A stretch of DNA of 64,000 bases. Source: Siphonodentalium dalli (taxonomy: Eukaryota > Mollusca > Scaphopoda > Gadilida > Siphonodentaliidae). Below, piece by piece: positions 42,762-55,837 of this stretch. A program made the translations under genes and the position numbers. Every line of letters starts with the position of its first letter. The first letter of the stretch is position 1. Where the stretch lies: NCBI GenBank assembly GCA_032622095.1, contig CP136062.1:134123282-134187281 (forward strand). Reading direction: 5' to 3'. The notes under the pieces are model-generated. The model was not told the DNA's origin and ran no database searches. It saw only the letters and a list, made by a program, of their open reading frames with translations.

Positions 42762-43758
42762 CGTGGAGAGATTCTTATAGACAACCTGTTGAAATTTGAT
42801 AAAGATGTGAACGAAGCCATTCTCACGTGTATGGAATCCTATTAGGGCCACTTGCTACTGGCGCTTTCGGCGCCGAAAGCGACAAAAAGTGCGCCATTAG
42901 TAACGCGCCGAAAGCGCCGAAATATGCGCCGTTACGGCGCACTATTTGTCACAAAATGTGCGATATTAGCGCATGTTTCGGCGCGCCGAAAGCGACAAAA
43001 TGTGCGCCGTAACGGCGCACATTTTGTCGCTTTCGGCGCGTTACTAATGGCGCACTTTTTGTCGCTTTCGGCGCGCGCCGAAAGCGCCATTAGGCATACT
43101 ATTATAGGTCCACTCCCTAATGGCGCGCGCCGGAAGCGACAAAAAGTGCGCCATTAGGGTATGTTTCGGCGCCGAAAGCGACAAAAAGTGCGCCGATCGG
43201 CGCACATTTTGTCGCTAAATTTCGGCGCTGACAAAAAGTGCGCCGAAAGCGCCATTAGCAAGTGGCCCTAATAGGCTTCCATACACGTGATCAAGCCGCA
43301 TTGTCGGTCCCATTAAAAGATCACTCACTTATAAAGAGAACGGTGTTATTGTGACCCTAATAAGATCACTGACCAGGCAAGTCTTAGAGTATGAAAATCG
43401 AATTCGAAATTCACGACTGATCAAATGTGCCAAATCACTGGAGGCTGGGTGTCCAAATGAGAGCTACAAAGCTTATTCCGAAAATATGCCAGCTATCATA
43501 CAGGCGAAAGGCTTCGAAAACTGAGTCTAATGTCACCAAATAAGCGTAGATTGAGAGGAGAGGAGACCTAATTATTCGTGGGTACTATATAATATCGATA
43601 TTTGTGAGTTGTTTGTAAGAAAGGCTGATACGAGGACGAGGGGTCACACATATAAGATCCAGACCAATAGATGTAACAAATACGTTAGGTTATATTTCTC
43701 TACAGAACTTGTTATCAACCAGTGGAATGACTTGCCAGAGTTTGTAGCTTGCCATTAG
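42762..43758 (+). pseudogene. LINE reverse transcriptase 3' remnant, interrupted
   Basis: Three plus-strand blocks read like the C-terminal part of a non-LTR retrotransposon ORF2. At 42762-42827, LIDNLLKFDKDVNEAI. At 43291-43524, SRIVGPIKRSLTYK and LTRQVLEYENR (family 'R.lG.ikRsf... LVRP.LEY'). At 43639-43758, RGHTYKI... and YFSTELVINQWNDLPEFV (family 'FF..RVVN.WN.LP'). The first two are separated by a hairpin element, and stops separate the second and third. It is dead. Confidence 0.75.
42825..43290. mobile_element. GC-rich hairpin element inserted in LINE
   Basis: Outer arms of about 35 bases ('tcacgtgtatgga', 'ctattagggccacttgct' and complements) enclose 400 bases of many direct and inverted 'ggcgccgaaagcgacaaaaa' and 'gtgcgcc' blocks. 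It is much richer in GC than its surroundings. No coding role. Confidence 0.8.
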
Positions 43759-43879
43759 ATCATGCTATAAATCTATACTCTAGCCACGCCCACAGAGATC
43801 ATACTCTACTAGTACAAAACCTACGAACTTTTTGATGTTCTGACCCATTCTGACTGGGAACTTTATAACATTGAGCCAA

Positions 43880-44270
43880 CAAAGCAGTGAATATATTTCT
43901 TTGTGAATACTTGTTCCTCAATTATCTACTTCACAGCAGGGGTGGTCCCAGCTCGAGATTGCATGTTTGTTTTGCGAATTTTGTGAGCCGATATCGCAAT
44001 AAACATTGAATTAATTACCTGGGAGAAATGCCACGATTGTAAGCGACGCAAAGCAAAATCGCCCACAAAGTCACTGAAATCGTGCAATTTCGAGTTGGGA
44101 CCTTCACTTAATTTTAAATACATTATTAAGAAAGAGACATTAACTGAGAAATCGTTTACCTGCACTGGTTTTTTTTCAATGTTATAAACTTTCCTGTCAC
44201 CACTTCAAAAATTTAACCATGTTTTGAACTGGTGGAGTATGATCTCTACGGGCGTAATTATAGATAGAGT
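43880..44270. repeat. Dispersed repeat family H
   Basis: Shares 'gattgtaagcgacgcaaagc', 'cacaaagtcactgaa', 'tttcgagttgggaccttcac' and 'gatctctacgggcg' with the block at 28142-28900. Confidence 0.7.
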
Positions 44271-44749
44271 AGAAATTGGTATGATCAAGCTTGATCTAGA
44301 TAATATTAGTCCATTTCTGCATGCACTATACATGATGCACACGCTTTGCTATAAATACATGTACTTGGGACCATTGCATGATCATTTTATATAGCAAGAG
44401 AGACGGTAATTTTCAGACAAACAACTAAAAACTAAGTGTTGTATTCCCGTATTACCACTGCAATGCAAAGTTGCATTGAGGGTGGTGTAAAGGGGTGGAG
44501 TTGCGTTACAACAAATTGTTTGCAATAATTTCCACCATGCATCACTTTTTTTGGGTGACTCTTGTGCTAGATCAAACTTCTAGAGATTTTCATCTCTATA
44601 TACTATACATGGTCATTCTGACATTTTGACCCATGGTAATGTCGTGGCATTGGTTCCAGAACACCTAGAATGAGAATACTTCTAGATATCAAAGAAACAT
44701 GCTTAAGATGTGTGACATAGTATCAGGCCAACTGATTCTAAATGAAAAA

Positions 44750-45930
44750 TGTAGGAATACAAGCTCGGACAAAGTTGCATTCACGGACGGACGGACAAGC
44801 TTATTCATATATATATATGTTACGGATGTACAAGTGTTCTATAATAACAATGCACAGCAGAAAAAGATGGATTTATGAATTAAAGAGAATCAGATTAATG
44901 ATCTATCCAATTTTATTGCAAAGACATCGTATATGTTAACAAGAGCACGCTGCAGGGCGTGGCAAAATACGCCTGTTAGCAATTTCGAATTGTACTATAC
45001 CTGAAAACACAATAACAATTTGAGCTTACAAAGAATATCTGATATACCCCTAATTTTAATGCCAACATGCGGTAAAATTTTAAGTGAAAATTAATTGGAC
45101 AGAGCCCATATTCGAACTTAGCTTGTATTTTACCTGGGAAACACACATACCAGCTTTGTTTTAGATCAAATAATCCAAACGGGAGTTATCGGACTAAGGT
45201 GACATTGGTTACCAATGTCACCTTAATAGTTATCGGTCGGAAACCGAAATGTTATGAAATCGCGGTCAACTTCTAAGTCGAAAAAGGGTTTTAGCTCGGC
45301 AATACACATAGCAACATAAAATAATCCAAACTCGAGTTATCGGTCAAAAACCAAAACATTTTAACCAATGGACAAATCGGTCAAATTATAAGTCCAAAAA
45401 GGGCCGCAACTCGTGTTAAAATAACTCAACTGAACCCACAATCGAACTTGGCCTGTATTTTTGGCTAGGAAATACACATATATACCAATTTCGTTCAAAT
45501 TAAATAATCCAAAATAGAGTTAGCGGTCGGAAACCAAAAATGTTAACAGGCAGCTGGACGCCCCCAGCACGGCTCGACAGACGTCGATGCGTGGCAAATT
45601 ACGCCCGTTTCTGGAGTATAGTGGGGCAAGGTTTAATTCATATGTTTGAAATCTTTGACTTAAGACGAAATAATAACAAAAATAAAACACAAGAACTTGG
45701 AAACCGCATATCAGGTAAAATCTAAGTCGAAAAAGGGGCATAACTCTATCAAAATAATGCGGACGAAACCCATATTCGAACTTGATCTGTATTTCTGTGT
45801 GGTAAACGAGCATACCAAATTTGGTTCGGTTCAATCGATTCAATCTAAAGTTATCATCTGAAAACCAAAAGCGGACGGACAACGGACGACGGACGGACGG
45901 ACAACCTATTTACATAATACGACCTTTTTT
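44750..45930. repeat. Degenerate 'ggccataactcc' repeat, block 2
   Basis: Several modules ('cccatattcgaactt', 'cataccaaatttggttc', 'gttatcggtcggaaacc', 'aagtcgaaaaaggg') ending in 'cggacggacaacggacgacgg'. Same type as block 1. Confidence 0.65.
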
Positions 45931-46189
45931 TCAAAAGGGCGTATAAAAATGCATAGATACAATTGTGTATGATAATTATAAAAAATAGCTTTTACCCGAT
46001 CGATGCATGGGCATTGGACTTTTAAGAATCTGTTCAAGCTTTGTGAACCATGGCCGTTAGAAGTGAGGAGTTATCTAAAAGCGAACTCCCTTATTAAATA
46101 TGTATTGTTTATCGATGCACTTTTTTAAAGTGACACACTCGTTTTAAACTGATATATTTTTTTGCCCCTGTGCACTAGGCCAAAACAGA

Positions 46190-46700
46190 GGGTTTTGGTT
46201 CTCAGGCCCAGTCGCCTTGGACAATGCAAGTGTCAACGACACTGTATAGCTCAATTTGGAGGAGGTATAATTACATGTGTTACAGTCAATAGAGCAAATA
46301 CTAAATGTCAACATGAAGAGATCTATATAAAGTAAAATCCAAGATGGCTGCTGACAGCAATGTTTTCCAATTAATTTGTTTAATTGACAGCTCCCATCTA
46401 GTGGTCACCCCGAAGATCAATATGAAGTTTGGTGACGATCAGATGAGGGAAGATGGGTAGGATGTGCCAAAGGATTTAGTCATTCAAAGAGTAAAATCCA
46501 ACATGGCTGCCAGTTACCATATTTTTAACGAATTTCCGAAAACTTTGATGGCGCTCATCTGGTGGTCATCCCGAAGATCCATATGAAGTTTGGTGACGAT
46601 TGGTTGAGTGATATGGTCTGTAGGGTCAAATGATCAAGCCATGCAAAGAGTAAAATCCAAGATGGCTGATGTTCACACTATGCCGAAATGTTTTGGCCAA
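46190..46700 (+). repeat. Repeat family G ('aaaatccaagatggctg'), block 1
   Basis: Head 'gtgtcaacgacactgtatag', then modules of about 165 bases with 'gtaaaatccaagatggc', 'gctcccatctagtggtc' and 'gatccatatgaagtttggtg'. Further blocks at 54170-54545 and 63767-64000. Confidence 0.7.
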
Positions 46701-48293
46701 ATCCTCATTTTTTGGTCATACAATTAATGAATATTATTGTTTTATTTAATAGTCCGTGAGCCAATTCCCAGAAAGCCTCTAGTTTAGAAGTTGGCTGCAA
46801 CCCCCACCCCCTCCAATAAAGGTTTTTTTTTTATCAAATTGAAGGTCATTATATGACACATCCGATTTTGCTTGTTGCCCGCTTCAGAATGTGTCCCAAA
46901 ATAGATTTTTCAGGGAAGACAACTCCTAACCCTAAAATAAAATAAAAAATTCATCGAGTACAAGTGTCAGCATATAAAAAAATGACTGCGGTTATAAAGT
47001 GAACAAGACATTGTTTATATTAATTATAGATCACCATAAAACAACACTGGACCAATGTATAAGCTAGTTCGAAACAAAATGCGATAAATATTTTGAAATT
47101 GCGAAAATGACTTGGATTTTGAAAAATAGTGTCACATATAATTGGCTATAACTTGTTAAACACATGGGCTATTGACGCTCAACATGTCTCAAAAATTGCC
47201 CCAAAGACATAGCAAAACAATTTGGATGATGGAATGCCAATTATATTTCTGTGAAAATGCGCTGTGGGCATAAACTTAACCCCACCCGCTAAAATATAAT
47301 TTTCTCAGAAAAATTTATTGTATAGTTTACACTTAGAATGCCGCATGCAAAAAAGGATTTAGGGGCATAAATGAAACAGTGTAGAGATTGATGAAGGGGA
47401 ATGAAAAACAACCTTGTCCGAATGTGTTCTAAGATGAAAATTTGGGGGGAAATGGTGAAAAATGGTAATTTTTACTAATTTATCAAAAATTTACAACATT
47501 GTGATTAAATTTTGATAAGGGTATGGAAAAATCAGACGAGGATACTGGTCCATAATTTGTAAATTCATAAAACCTCACATGATAATTATAACTTTTTTGT
47601 CAACTATTTCATATTTTTTTAATTTTTATTTGAATTTTTGTACAAAGCCGATCATATATTTTTATATTTCAACTGGTCACATATGGCTACCAAAGGCTGA
47701 TGAGTGAGGCTCACATTTTTAGGGAGGTATTTTCTTATTTCCTGGCGCATTTTGTGACACTAGACACAAATTACGATATATATAGCATCGGACACTTCAT
47801 GTTTGATAATTATTGTTTTAAGACGGCGTCCTAAACGGTCACCAACATCGAATATTTTCAATCTTACCGACACAAATTAAACTGGGTTCGTCATATGCGG
47901 ATAAGGGAATTAGTCATTAAGAAATGCATTCACTGGTGCTCCTCCACAAACTAAAGAACTCTAATATCTTGTCTCAACTCATTTATTGTGATGAGTAATT
48001 GATTGACGAAAATGCCCCCAATAACTCTGTTCATCCTCAGGGTAGCCAGTTAAGTAAAAATTGGCACTACTTCGGTTATTCCATTTCTAGGCCAGTACGA
48101 GATTCTCAGAAAGCCTCTAGTTTTTGAGATACCCCGCACTTCCGAGCCCTCGAGAAAATCATGTCCCAGGCTGTTAAACTACCTTTGGTACATGTGCCAT
48201 GGGTGTGCGATTTTTGATTCTCGATTGGCTGCTATGAAAAATATTGACTTTTGTGAGGTTCTGAGCCCGAAAATACACAAAAATGAATATATC

Positions 48294-48872
48294 TTAAAGG
48301 GGTACTGTACGCCATTTTCATTAAATTTCCGGTGACAACAACGATCTAATATCGATAATATATAGAAACATAAGTAATTTGAGTCGAAGATGTATTCTGT
48401 AAACGCTCAGGTTAATATGCTATCTTAAAATTTAATAATTTAAAAGTTAATAATTTGATATAAATTAAATTTATGACTGGAGCCATAAAATGGCGTCAAT
48501 TAAATTACGAATTTCCGTAATCAAACAAAGTAATTGAGGGATACTGGATTGTTAGACCGATCGCTTAAAATATTATGATGATACGGGGAGAACACTCAAG
48601 CCACTCACTGACTAGCGAAGATACAATAACTTAAATGATTATATGGGACTAGTATGCCTATAATATAACTTTTATTTGATTCATTTGGTTGAAAACTGTA
48701 CAAAAATTACTCGACAACGACAATTTGTATTTTTGCATTCCGGTAAATTTGTCATCCGTAACACTACTTCGTACTCAACAGACTATCAAATAATGAAAAC
48801 ATTGTTACCTTATTCTCCGACTCGGAGACTATAGAAACCAACAACAACACTTGGCGTACAGTACCCCTTTAA
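48294..48872. mobile_element. MITE family A, copy in 7 kb element
   Basis: TTAA at 48294-48297 and 48869-48872. Very close to the 7159 copy over its whole length, so both moved recently compared with the host element's diverged arms. Confidence 0.85.
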
Positions 48873-49068
48873 GAGAACTCCAGTTTTCACTAATCGCCGA
48901 CGAATGTGACATTTTTCGAACAGTAATATCAACATATTCAGATGTATGGCGAAACAGAACATTATGAAATATATAACATAAAGTCAAATTTTCGGGTATT
49001 TTGAGTGATATTGACGAATGGCATGGGCGAATCATCGCTTGCGTCGTTATCAACCTTAAATGGATTAG

Positions 49069-50322
49069 TCAAACCTGTATAAACTTTCTCCATGATGGCC
49101 CGAACTTTCCGTTCATCCGCAATGGTTCTAGGTTGGGTATCTCCCTGTGGAGTGAAGCTGACCCAGCATTCAGATCACACATTGTAAGTAGGTTCGACAT
49201 TACGTCCGCTCTTAGATGTGATGTAAGGTCATGGCGCTCGATGGCCTCGACACTTCGAAATGTGCCTTTCAAGAAACCACAATCTCTATTGAGAGTTTGC
49301 TCAATTCCCTGGTGGGACCATATATACGCCATTGAATGTTGCCGAAACGTTTCGAGAACGGCGGACTGTATGAAGTCCCTGACCCATAGCAGTGTACACA
49401 ACTGGATGCAAGTCTTACAGTGTGCTCATCTCTGCAAAGTATAGACATTCCCAACGCGCGTAGTTTCGCAAACATATCCAAGTCGATTGCGAAATCAGAG
49501 TTTATCTCGGCTGCAACATAGTTCAACATGCACTGAACCATACTCAGATATTCGTCCCAAAATGCGAACGTGACTGAAAGTTCGCAGCAACGCGACCTAA
49601 AGTTGGAGAATAGGTCTTTGAATTCACACATTGATGATGTCACATGATTCATAGCTTTAAGCACATCCTCTTCAATGGGATCAGTAACACCGCTACTGAA
49701 GACCATCACCAAATCATCCATTGGGACCTGCAATTTGTCTCTGATATTGTTCAGCACGGTAAATAATCGGGGGAAAAAATCAATAAATTCAATTTTAGGG
49801 CCACCGTTATGATAATATGGCACAAGAATTGGCTTATTTCATTCTAACAATTTATTTCGGTCACGAAAATAATCTCATGATCTCCAGGGAAAGTTCTGGA
49901 TCGAATCTATGGTCGATTTATCGAATTATGTTAAAAATAGCTTTAAAAACCATTAAACCCTATTTTAAAGGACCGTGCCAATCCGGAATAATAATTCGCA
50001 CAACCGTGCATTTGTCCCAGGGGTCACTGCAAACGGAAATAGCAAGAAATATCGGGGGCTCGGAAATGCGGGGTCGATTGGATTTTTCGAAAACTCGTAC
50101 TGGCCTATTCATACACCAGTACATCCTGACATGTCGGCAGCCAAATAACAACAATTCGCATGAATCATTGTAGCCAATTGCAAATCGCAGTAGTTCCATA
50201 ACTGCATTTGGATAGGGATGAAGTGCCATCAATGTGTTGTTGATGTGTAGGACCTCCAGGTCCCTCACGAAGCGACCGCCGATGGCCGTCATGGAAAACC
50301 AATCACATATAATCCCATGCAC
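49069..50322 (-). pseudogene. Broken transposon ORF in 7 kb element
   Basis: Three minus-strand frames in series: 50322-49960, 49823-49269 and 49401-49069. Visible motifs are FAFWDEYLSMVQCMLNYV and IEQTLNRDCGF...LTSHLRAD. I associate these with the 'FW..Y..MV...' and 'IEQT.NRD' regions of an uncharacterised transposon protein seen in corals and molluscs (recall only). Frameshifts between the segments make it non-functional. Confidence 0.45.
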
Positions 50323-50399
50323 CCATATATCTCATGCACGGTAACAATGCTGTCAGTACGGTACTTCTGTTGCGGGGTCATTTTAGCCATGCCAATTTT

Positions 50400-52930
50400 C
50401 AAGCTTGAGGTAGACAAGCAGAACGCCCATGGCTTGATTATATATTAGCGTGGGGGCGGACCGGGGCGATCCGATAGACTGCATGTCAAAAGGTTCAGTA
50501 CTTCAGGATTTTGTTTTACTCTATTTAGCTGTTATGTTTCTGCCCAGCTTGTGGGTATATATTCTGGGTCAACTGAAATCATTTGGATTTGTTAACAATA
50601 CGAAGATTATAATATGAGCATGGTGTTTATCTATGCTATGAACCCGACGGGTATGAAAGGGACAATGAGAATGGACTGGCTGGTCATGATTACGCCTGAA
50701 TCTTGCTTCAGCATTGGTTATATATTCGTTCTTATGCAAGTGCATCTGGGTGCTGACTATTCCCGCTCTGCGTCCATGTTATAACATTATTTACACGACA
50801 CTCAAACGGGCATATAGGTAAGGGGGCATACTTTGGGGACAACACGTGTCACTATGCCTAGTGTTGTTATCATATAACCATAAACATGTATAGCATGCAC
50901 TAGAGACAGGGCTATGGTCATATATGCCACACAAGGTATGGCTATATATGGATACCAAATTGCATAGGGTATTAAGGACATGGCATTTCAGAATCGTTGT
51001 GAGTTATTGTGCCAAGTAATTGCCTGATAGTTTGCACGAAAAATGTGTTGCTTAAGAAGTCTGCATTTGGTGTTATTGTTCTCGTTTTACAACAGGAGAA
51101 ATTTATCGTAATTCATCGACTTGAATACATGTCGGCTTGTCACATAAAGCACATACAAATTCTTGGCAGGATGTACGTAGGTCATCATCGATATTAGTAG
51201 ATTGTTGAAGTTGCATAGTATGATACATGATTGCACCTTTTTTTCATAAGTCATTATGCTACCTTTTTCCTGCAACCCGAGAATACGTACAATCCTGGTA
51301 TTCAGGCAAGGCTTCACATATCCTGTACCCATAGCACAGTTCCAGACAATGCCAAATATTGATCAGGCGGTGACAACAAAGACTCCTTGGCAGGCTTCTA
51401 TTTTTTCGCGAATGGTCGAGTGCTGTTTCAAAATCACTGAATTATGTTTGCCGTGGGGTCGAATGTCACGTGATACAGTCCGTGAATGGCGAAGTTCGCT
51501 TAGAGTTAGTTCCTGATCTCGTGCTAGTATTATGTTGTATAACCGAATACTGGAACACACCTTCTACCACCAGCAGCCACAGACTCCTTAAGAAATCACA
51601 TTAACACATCTTCGTGCGAACTATATCAATGATTGGCACATCATACTGACTCCCCAGCGTTGTGTACCATGTTCTGACAGCCATAGTTGGTCACTCTTTG
51701 AGTCCTACAAACCAGTCGGATTATATTTCCTCCCGATCTACTGTGACTACTGAGCTTTGGCTGCAAAGATTCATGTGAATCTAACAAATGATCTTGTTTC
51801 AACGCAGACTGGCCATGTACCGATGTATGTGAGAATGTCTACAATAACCGAAAGAGTGTAAATTTTGACGACTCATATGATGAGCAGAGTGAGAGAACAT
51901 TTAAGGACTATAGATACTCAAATTATAGAACAGGAAGTAGTAGCATGTCTTGGAAACTGTTTGGCAACACAATATTATATACTGCAAAGGTAATTTCTTT
52001 ATTGACAAAAAAGTCCTCTGTATAGCAACTAATTTCGTTAATATAATTATTTCACCTGAACACATATTTACACCAGAGATAGGCAACTTGACAATAAAGG
52101 CTGGTAATTTGGGCATACAATTTCAATTTTCTTCAGACAACTTATGTATATCGATATTACTTATCAAAACTGATCCAAAAAGCACATGTTAGTGATGATT
52201 GTTTTAATCTTTCTATATCTTTTTATCAAGTATTCCCCCAATAAATAAGTCCTTAAGATAATAAATTACTCATTGGCTTAAATTAATTGAAACAATAGTA
52301 GGGTTCTTCGGTTTGTTTACGGTTACCAGTTAACTCATCATTAACAATTCCCTTGTCCCTAGATAACGAACTCAGTCACGTTTGTGACGGAAAGTGTGAG
52401 AAACTTCAATTCTGTTGGCCGTTTTTAGATGCCATCCTAAACTTATATATTACTTCAAGATTCTTTATTGTTGTTCTAATTACATGTGTAATACACGAAC
52501 AAATCAAATATAATAGATAGCACTGTGGTGTAAACAAATAAAATAGTAAGTATAACAATTGAAATTTAATAAAGTCATTGTAAACATTTGCCGTCGTCGC
52601 ATGTATATGTCTAGAGATGGTAAGGTAAGGTGGTGCTGCGGTGATCCGAATAATATATAGTATACCAATAGTTGCAAAGTCAATTCCTGTGGGGTATACC
52701 CTCGACAAGGAGTGAACTATGCAACATGTTGGGCGTATCTTAAAAACCCACACAACTTGTTCATGTGCACAGTATCGGTTGCGCAAGTAATGCCATATAT
52801 ATTGTCAGTTGTGATCACACTCCCGACATGCGCAGCACAAATAAGAAAATACCATTCTGTATAAGTACTATAACGCAAGTCTCACTCATAAACCATTATA
52901 GCCATATGTGTTCAGTTGAAATATATATGT
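50400..52930. other. Interior of 7 kb element, nothing recognised
   Basis: AT-rich, with no convincing frame, exon or second repeat family. Confidence 0.3.
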
Positions 52931-53734
52931 ATATTATATTTCCATAAATATTAAAGTAAAAATTGAAAAATATACGAAATAGTTGCCAGAAAGGTGATCG
53001 TATGAGGTTTTAACTTACTAAATCTAGACCAGTGTTCTCGTGATGTTATACCATAGCCTATCAAAATTTAATGACAATGCTGTAAGTTTTAAAATTCTCA
53101 TTTTTCATCATTTGTTTTCAAATTTTAATCTTAGATCATGTTCAGACACCGTTATTTATAATTCCCTTCATCACTCTATACACTGTTTCAGTTTATGCTT
53201 CTAAAAACAACTTGACATGCAGCATTGTAAGTGTAAACTACATAATTCGTTTTTCTGCAAAAGTTATATTTTAGGGGGTGGGGTTGAGTTTACGCTCATA
53301 TAACATTTTCACAGCAATACTCTTGGCATTCCATTATTTAAATTTTTGAGCCATGTTGCGGATCAATAGCCCATGTGGTTCAGAAGGTATAGCCATTTAT
53401 ATGTGACAATTTTTTTTCAAAATCCAAATCATTTTTCGCGATTTCAAAATATTTATCGCATTTTTTATAACTAGCTCATAAAATGGTCTAGTTTTGTATC
53501 TCGTGTCATTTTATGATCATTTCTTAATAATATAAATGATATATTGTGCAGTTTATAACCGCAATAATTTGTTTATGCCCTGACACATGTACTCGAGAAA
53601 ATTTTCATTTTATTTTAGGGGTAAGAGTTGTCTTCCCTGAAAAATCAATTTTGGGACATTTTCTGAAACGGGCAACAAGCAAAATCTGATGCGCCATATG
53701 ATGACCTTTAATTTGATATATAAAACCCTTTGTT

Positions 53735-53756
53735 GGAGGGGGGGGGGGGGGGGGGG
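53735..53756. repeat. Poly-G run
   Basis: About 18 G in a row near the outer end of the right arm. The left arm has 'cccccaccccctcc' at the matching place, so the tract grew within the element. Confidence 0.8.
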
Positions 53757-54169
53757 TGCAGCCAACTCGAAAAATATCTGGTTTGGTCCACGGACTATAG
53801 CATCTAACACACAATAAAATTATGTCCATACCTTCAAATACAGTGTCTAGACTTTTTAAATCCCACATTGTTACTTGACAATATACCACTACACAAAATC
53901 TACCATTCAGCCTTATGACAGACAAAGGACTCATTAGTGTTGTTAATCCTCATTACTTTTTATTGCATTTGGTGGCCCATTGTTAGTTAATGCACTGCAA
54001 TTAGTGCCTTTTGTTACCCATTAAGATGTATCACCTAATCAATTAGCAGATGATCATACTATAAATTTTATTCTCATGTCGCTCCCCTTAAACAATCAAT
54101 TTGGGTGAATTAGATTTCCAATGTTCAGATAAAAAAAACTTGAAAGAAATTTGTTTTTGCCATTTTCTA

Positions 54170-54545
54170 AAAAAAAAATTGGGTATTGGCAAATTTGGGC
54201 TATGACAGCGTGAACCCTTCTGGCAGCGGCCATGTTTTTGATAGAAAATTGTTAAAATTCGATAGCTCCCATCTAGAGGTGATGCTAAACATGCCTGTAA
54301 AAAAAAAAAAAAAAAAATCCTATAAACTCAGGCTGCAGGGTGTGCCGATGGATTCAAATTCAAACAGTCATGATTTTGATGAATTTTTGAATTTTTGAAA
54401 AAAAAATGATCGCTCCCATTTAGAGGTCACCGCAAAGATCCATATGAAGTTGGTGATCGGATCGGATCTGGGAGGTGGCCTGTAGGGTGTGCCAAAAGAT
54501 TAGTCATACAAAGAGTAAAATCCAAGACGGCCACTGGTGACTATG
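54170..54545 (+). repeat. Repeat family G, block 2
   Basis: Same orientation and modules as 46190-46700 ('gctcccatctagaggt', 'gatccatatgaag', 'gtaaaatccaagac'), with an A run at 54300-54316. Confidence 0.65.
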
Positions 54546-54568
54546 TTTTTCGGAATCAAGTGGTAATA

Positions 54569-54800
54569 ATAACAACTTGATTTTAGAGTTATCCATCTTC
54601 ATCCGCAAGACCGTCCATTTGACCACGTGTCTCTGGGCCACTTATTACTGCATATCTCGAGAAATAACAAACTTCAAAAATCTATATCTGATCAATCTGA
54701 GCTTTGATGGGTGGGTTCCTCGACTCGAATCAAATATTTTTTACCCCTGAAGCCAAAGAAATAGTAATTTAGGAGCGTCTGATCGTATTGAGTACCTTTT
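54569..54800. mobile_element. MITE family E, right-end fragment
   Basis: From 'cttgattttagagttatcca' to 'gattgagtacctttt'. The left half is missing. Confidence 0.7.
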
Positions 54801-54869
54801 AACGTTCAGCTATCCAGACAGGGGATGTGTGATATGTGAATCCACCCCCAAGGTAGAAGAAACATAAAA

Positions 54870-55061
54870 TCATTGGAATTCCGAATGATGTGTCAGATGC
54901 TGGTTTATCTCAGTGCTGGTATTCTCAAGTGTGCTAATTACAGTTACTTCGTGGTTTTCAAATTTCACAATGACGAGACTGGTAAGGTCAACGGAAATGT
55001 ATCCCATCAGGGTTAATAATGTGAACTGTGTCTGAACAAAACAGAAGAACCAAAGTCTGAC
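54870..55061 (-). CDS. Possible last exon of an unknown gene
   Basis: Acceptor 'tgtgattacag' on the minus strand, then 63 codons in phase 0 to a TGA at 54872-54870. The start is hydrophobic (VRLWFFCFVQ, LLTLMGYISVDL), followed by a polar end (ENTSTEINQHLTHHSEFQ). Phase 0 fits the exit of the candidate exon at 59918. Not recognised, and a chance frame cannot be excluded. Confidence 0.3.
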   Translation of the reverse strand, partial: VRLWFFCFVQTQFTLLTLMGYISVDLTSLVIVKFENHEVTVISTLENTSTEINQHLTHHSEFQ

Positions 55062-55837
55062 CTGTAATCACAAAAATAAAATTGTCACTCTTAATGCCTG
55101 CAACAACGGCAGATGATACAGCACAAGACATTGACTGCTTGAATGTTCAATTATTCCTCAACATTCAAATTAAGAAAGATTGACAACATATATTTCTATG
55201 TTCATTTATTTGTTCAAAACATTTCAAGCAACAAATGATTAACAAAGCCCCTGCGAACTCATACATAATCCAATGAAAACATTATATTACATACATTAGT
55301 GAACAATTTCTGTACTTCAGAGGTCAACTTCAATTACTACAAAGGTCAATAAAAATATCAGGTATGGTATGTATTATACAATAACAAGAGAGTAATAATC
55401 AATTGATTTCGATGATTATGTGAAATAATTCAAGAGGGGAGCTGGCCCTTGTAAAGCACGAGTGAGCTGAGCAAAAAAGCCATTCTACCAATAGGACCAG
55501 CTCCCCGAGTGAATTATGTCATGCTATCATCAAAACCAATTGATTATTCTGTTTATTACACACTTTCCGCCACTTAAAAATGCTAATTCTAAAGATATTA
55601 TGTGACAAAATAGTCCCTGACAAGCTGTCGCCTGCGCTCACTGGGGATATAATTCACAGGTGTGACATTATCACTTTTAATTCATCGAGAAATCCATATA
55701 AATAACAGCTAAGTGTGTAATAAACATGCATTATGTTGAATTTTGTTGTTGTTGAAATACAGTACAATCGGTAGCTGGGTAATGTTTCTCGTAGGTGGCA
55801 TAAAGTAAAGTCTTGAAATAGTGTCTGTGTCATTTTC

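Larger units (their letters stand above)
46737..53808. mobile_element. 7 kb element with long terminal inverted repeats
   Basis: Left arm about 46737-47645, right arm about 52935-53808 in reverse. The arms share 'aatagtccgtg', 'gttggctgca', 'gggaagacaactc', 'tgcgataaatattttgaaat', 'ggctat', 'ttggcattccat' and 'aaaacctca', with many point changes. The interior holds a broken ORF (49069-50322), a MITE A insertion (48294-48872) and unassigned sequence. The boundaries are approximate. The arms are diverged, so the element is old. It lies between two blocks of repeat family G. Confidence 0.7.

Noticed and set aside
49001..49444. 147-codon plus-strand frame
   Set aside because: Antisense to the broken transposon ORF, whose minus-strand frames show motif-like residues.
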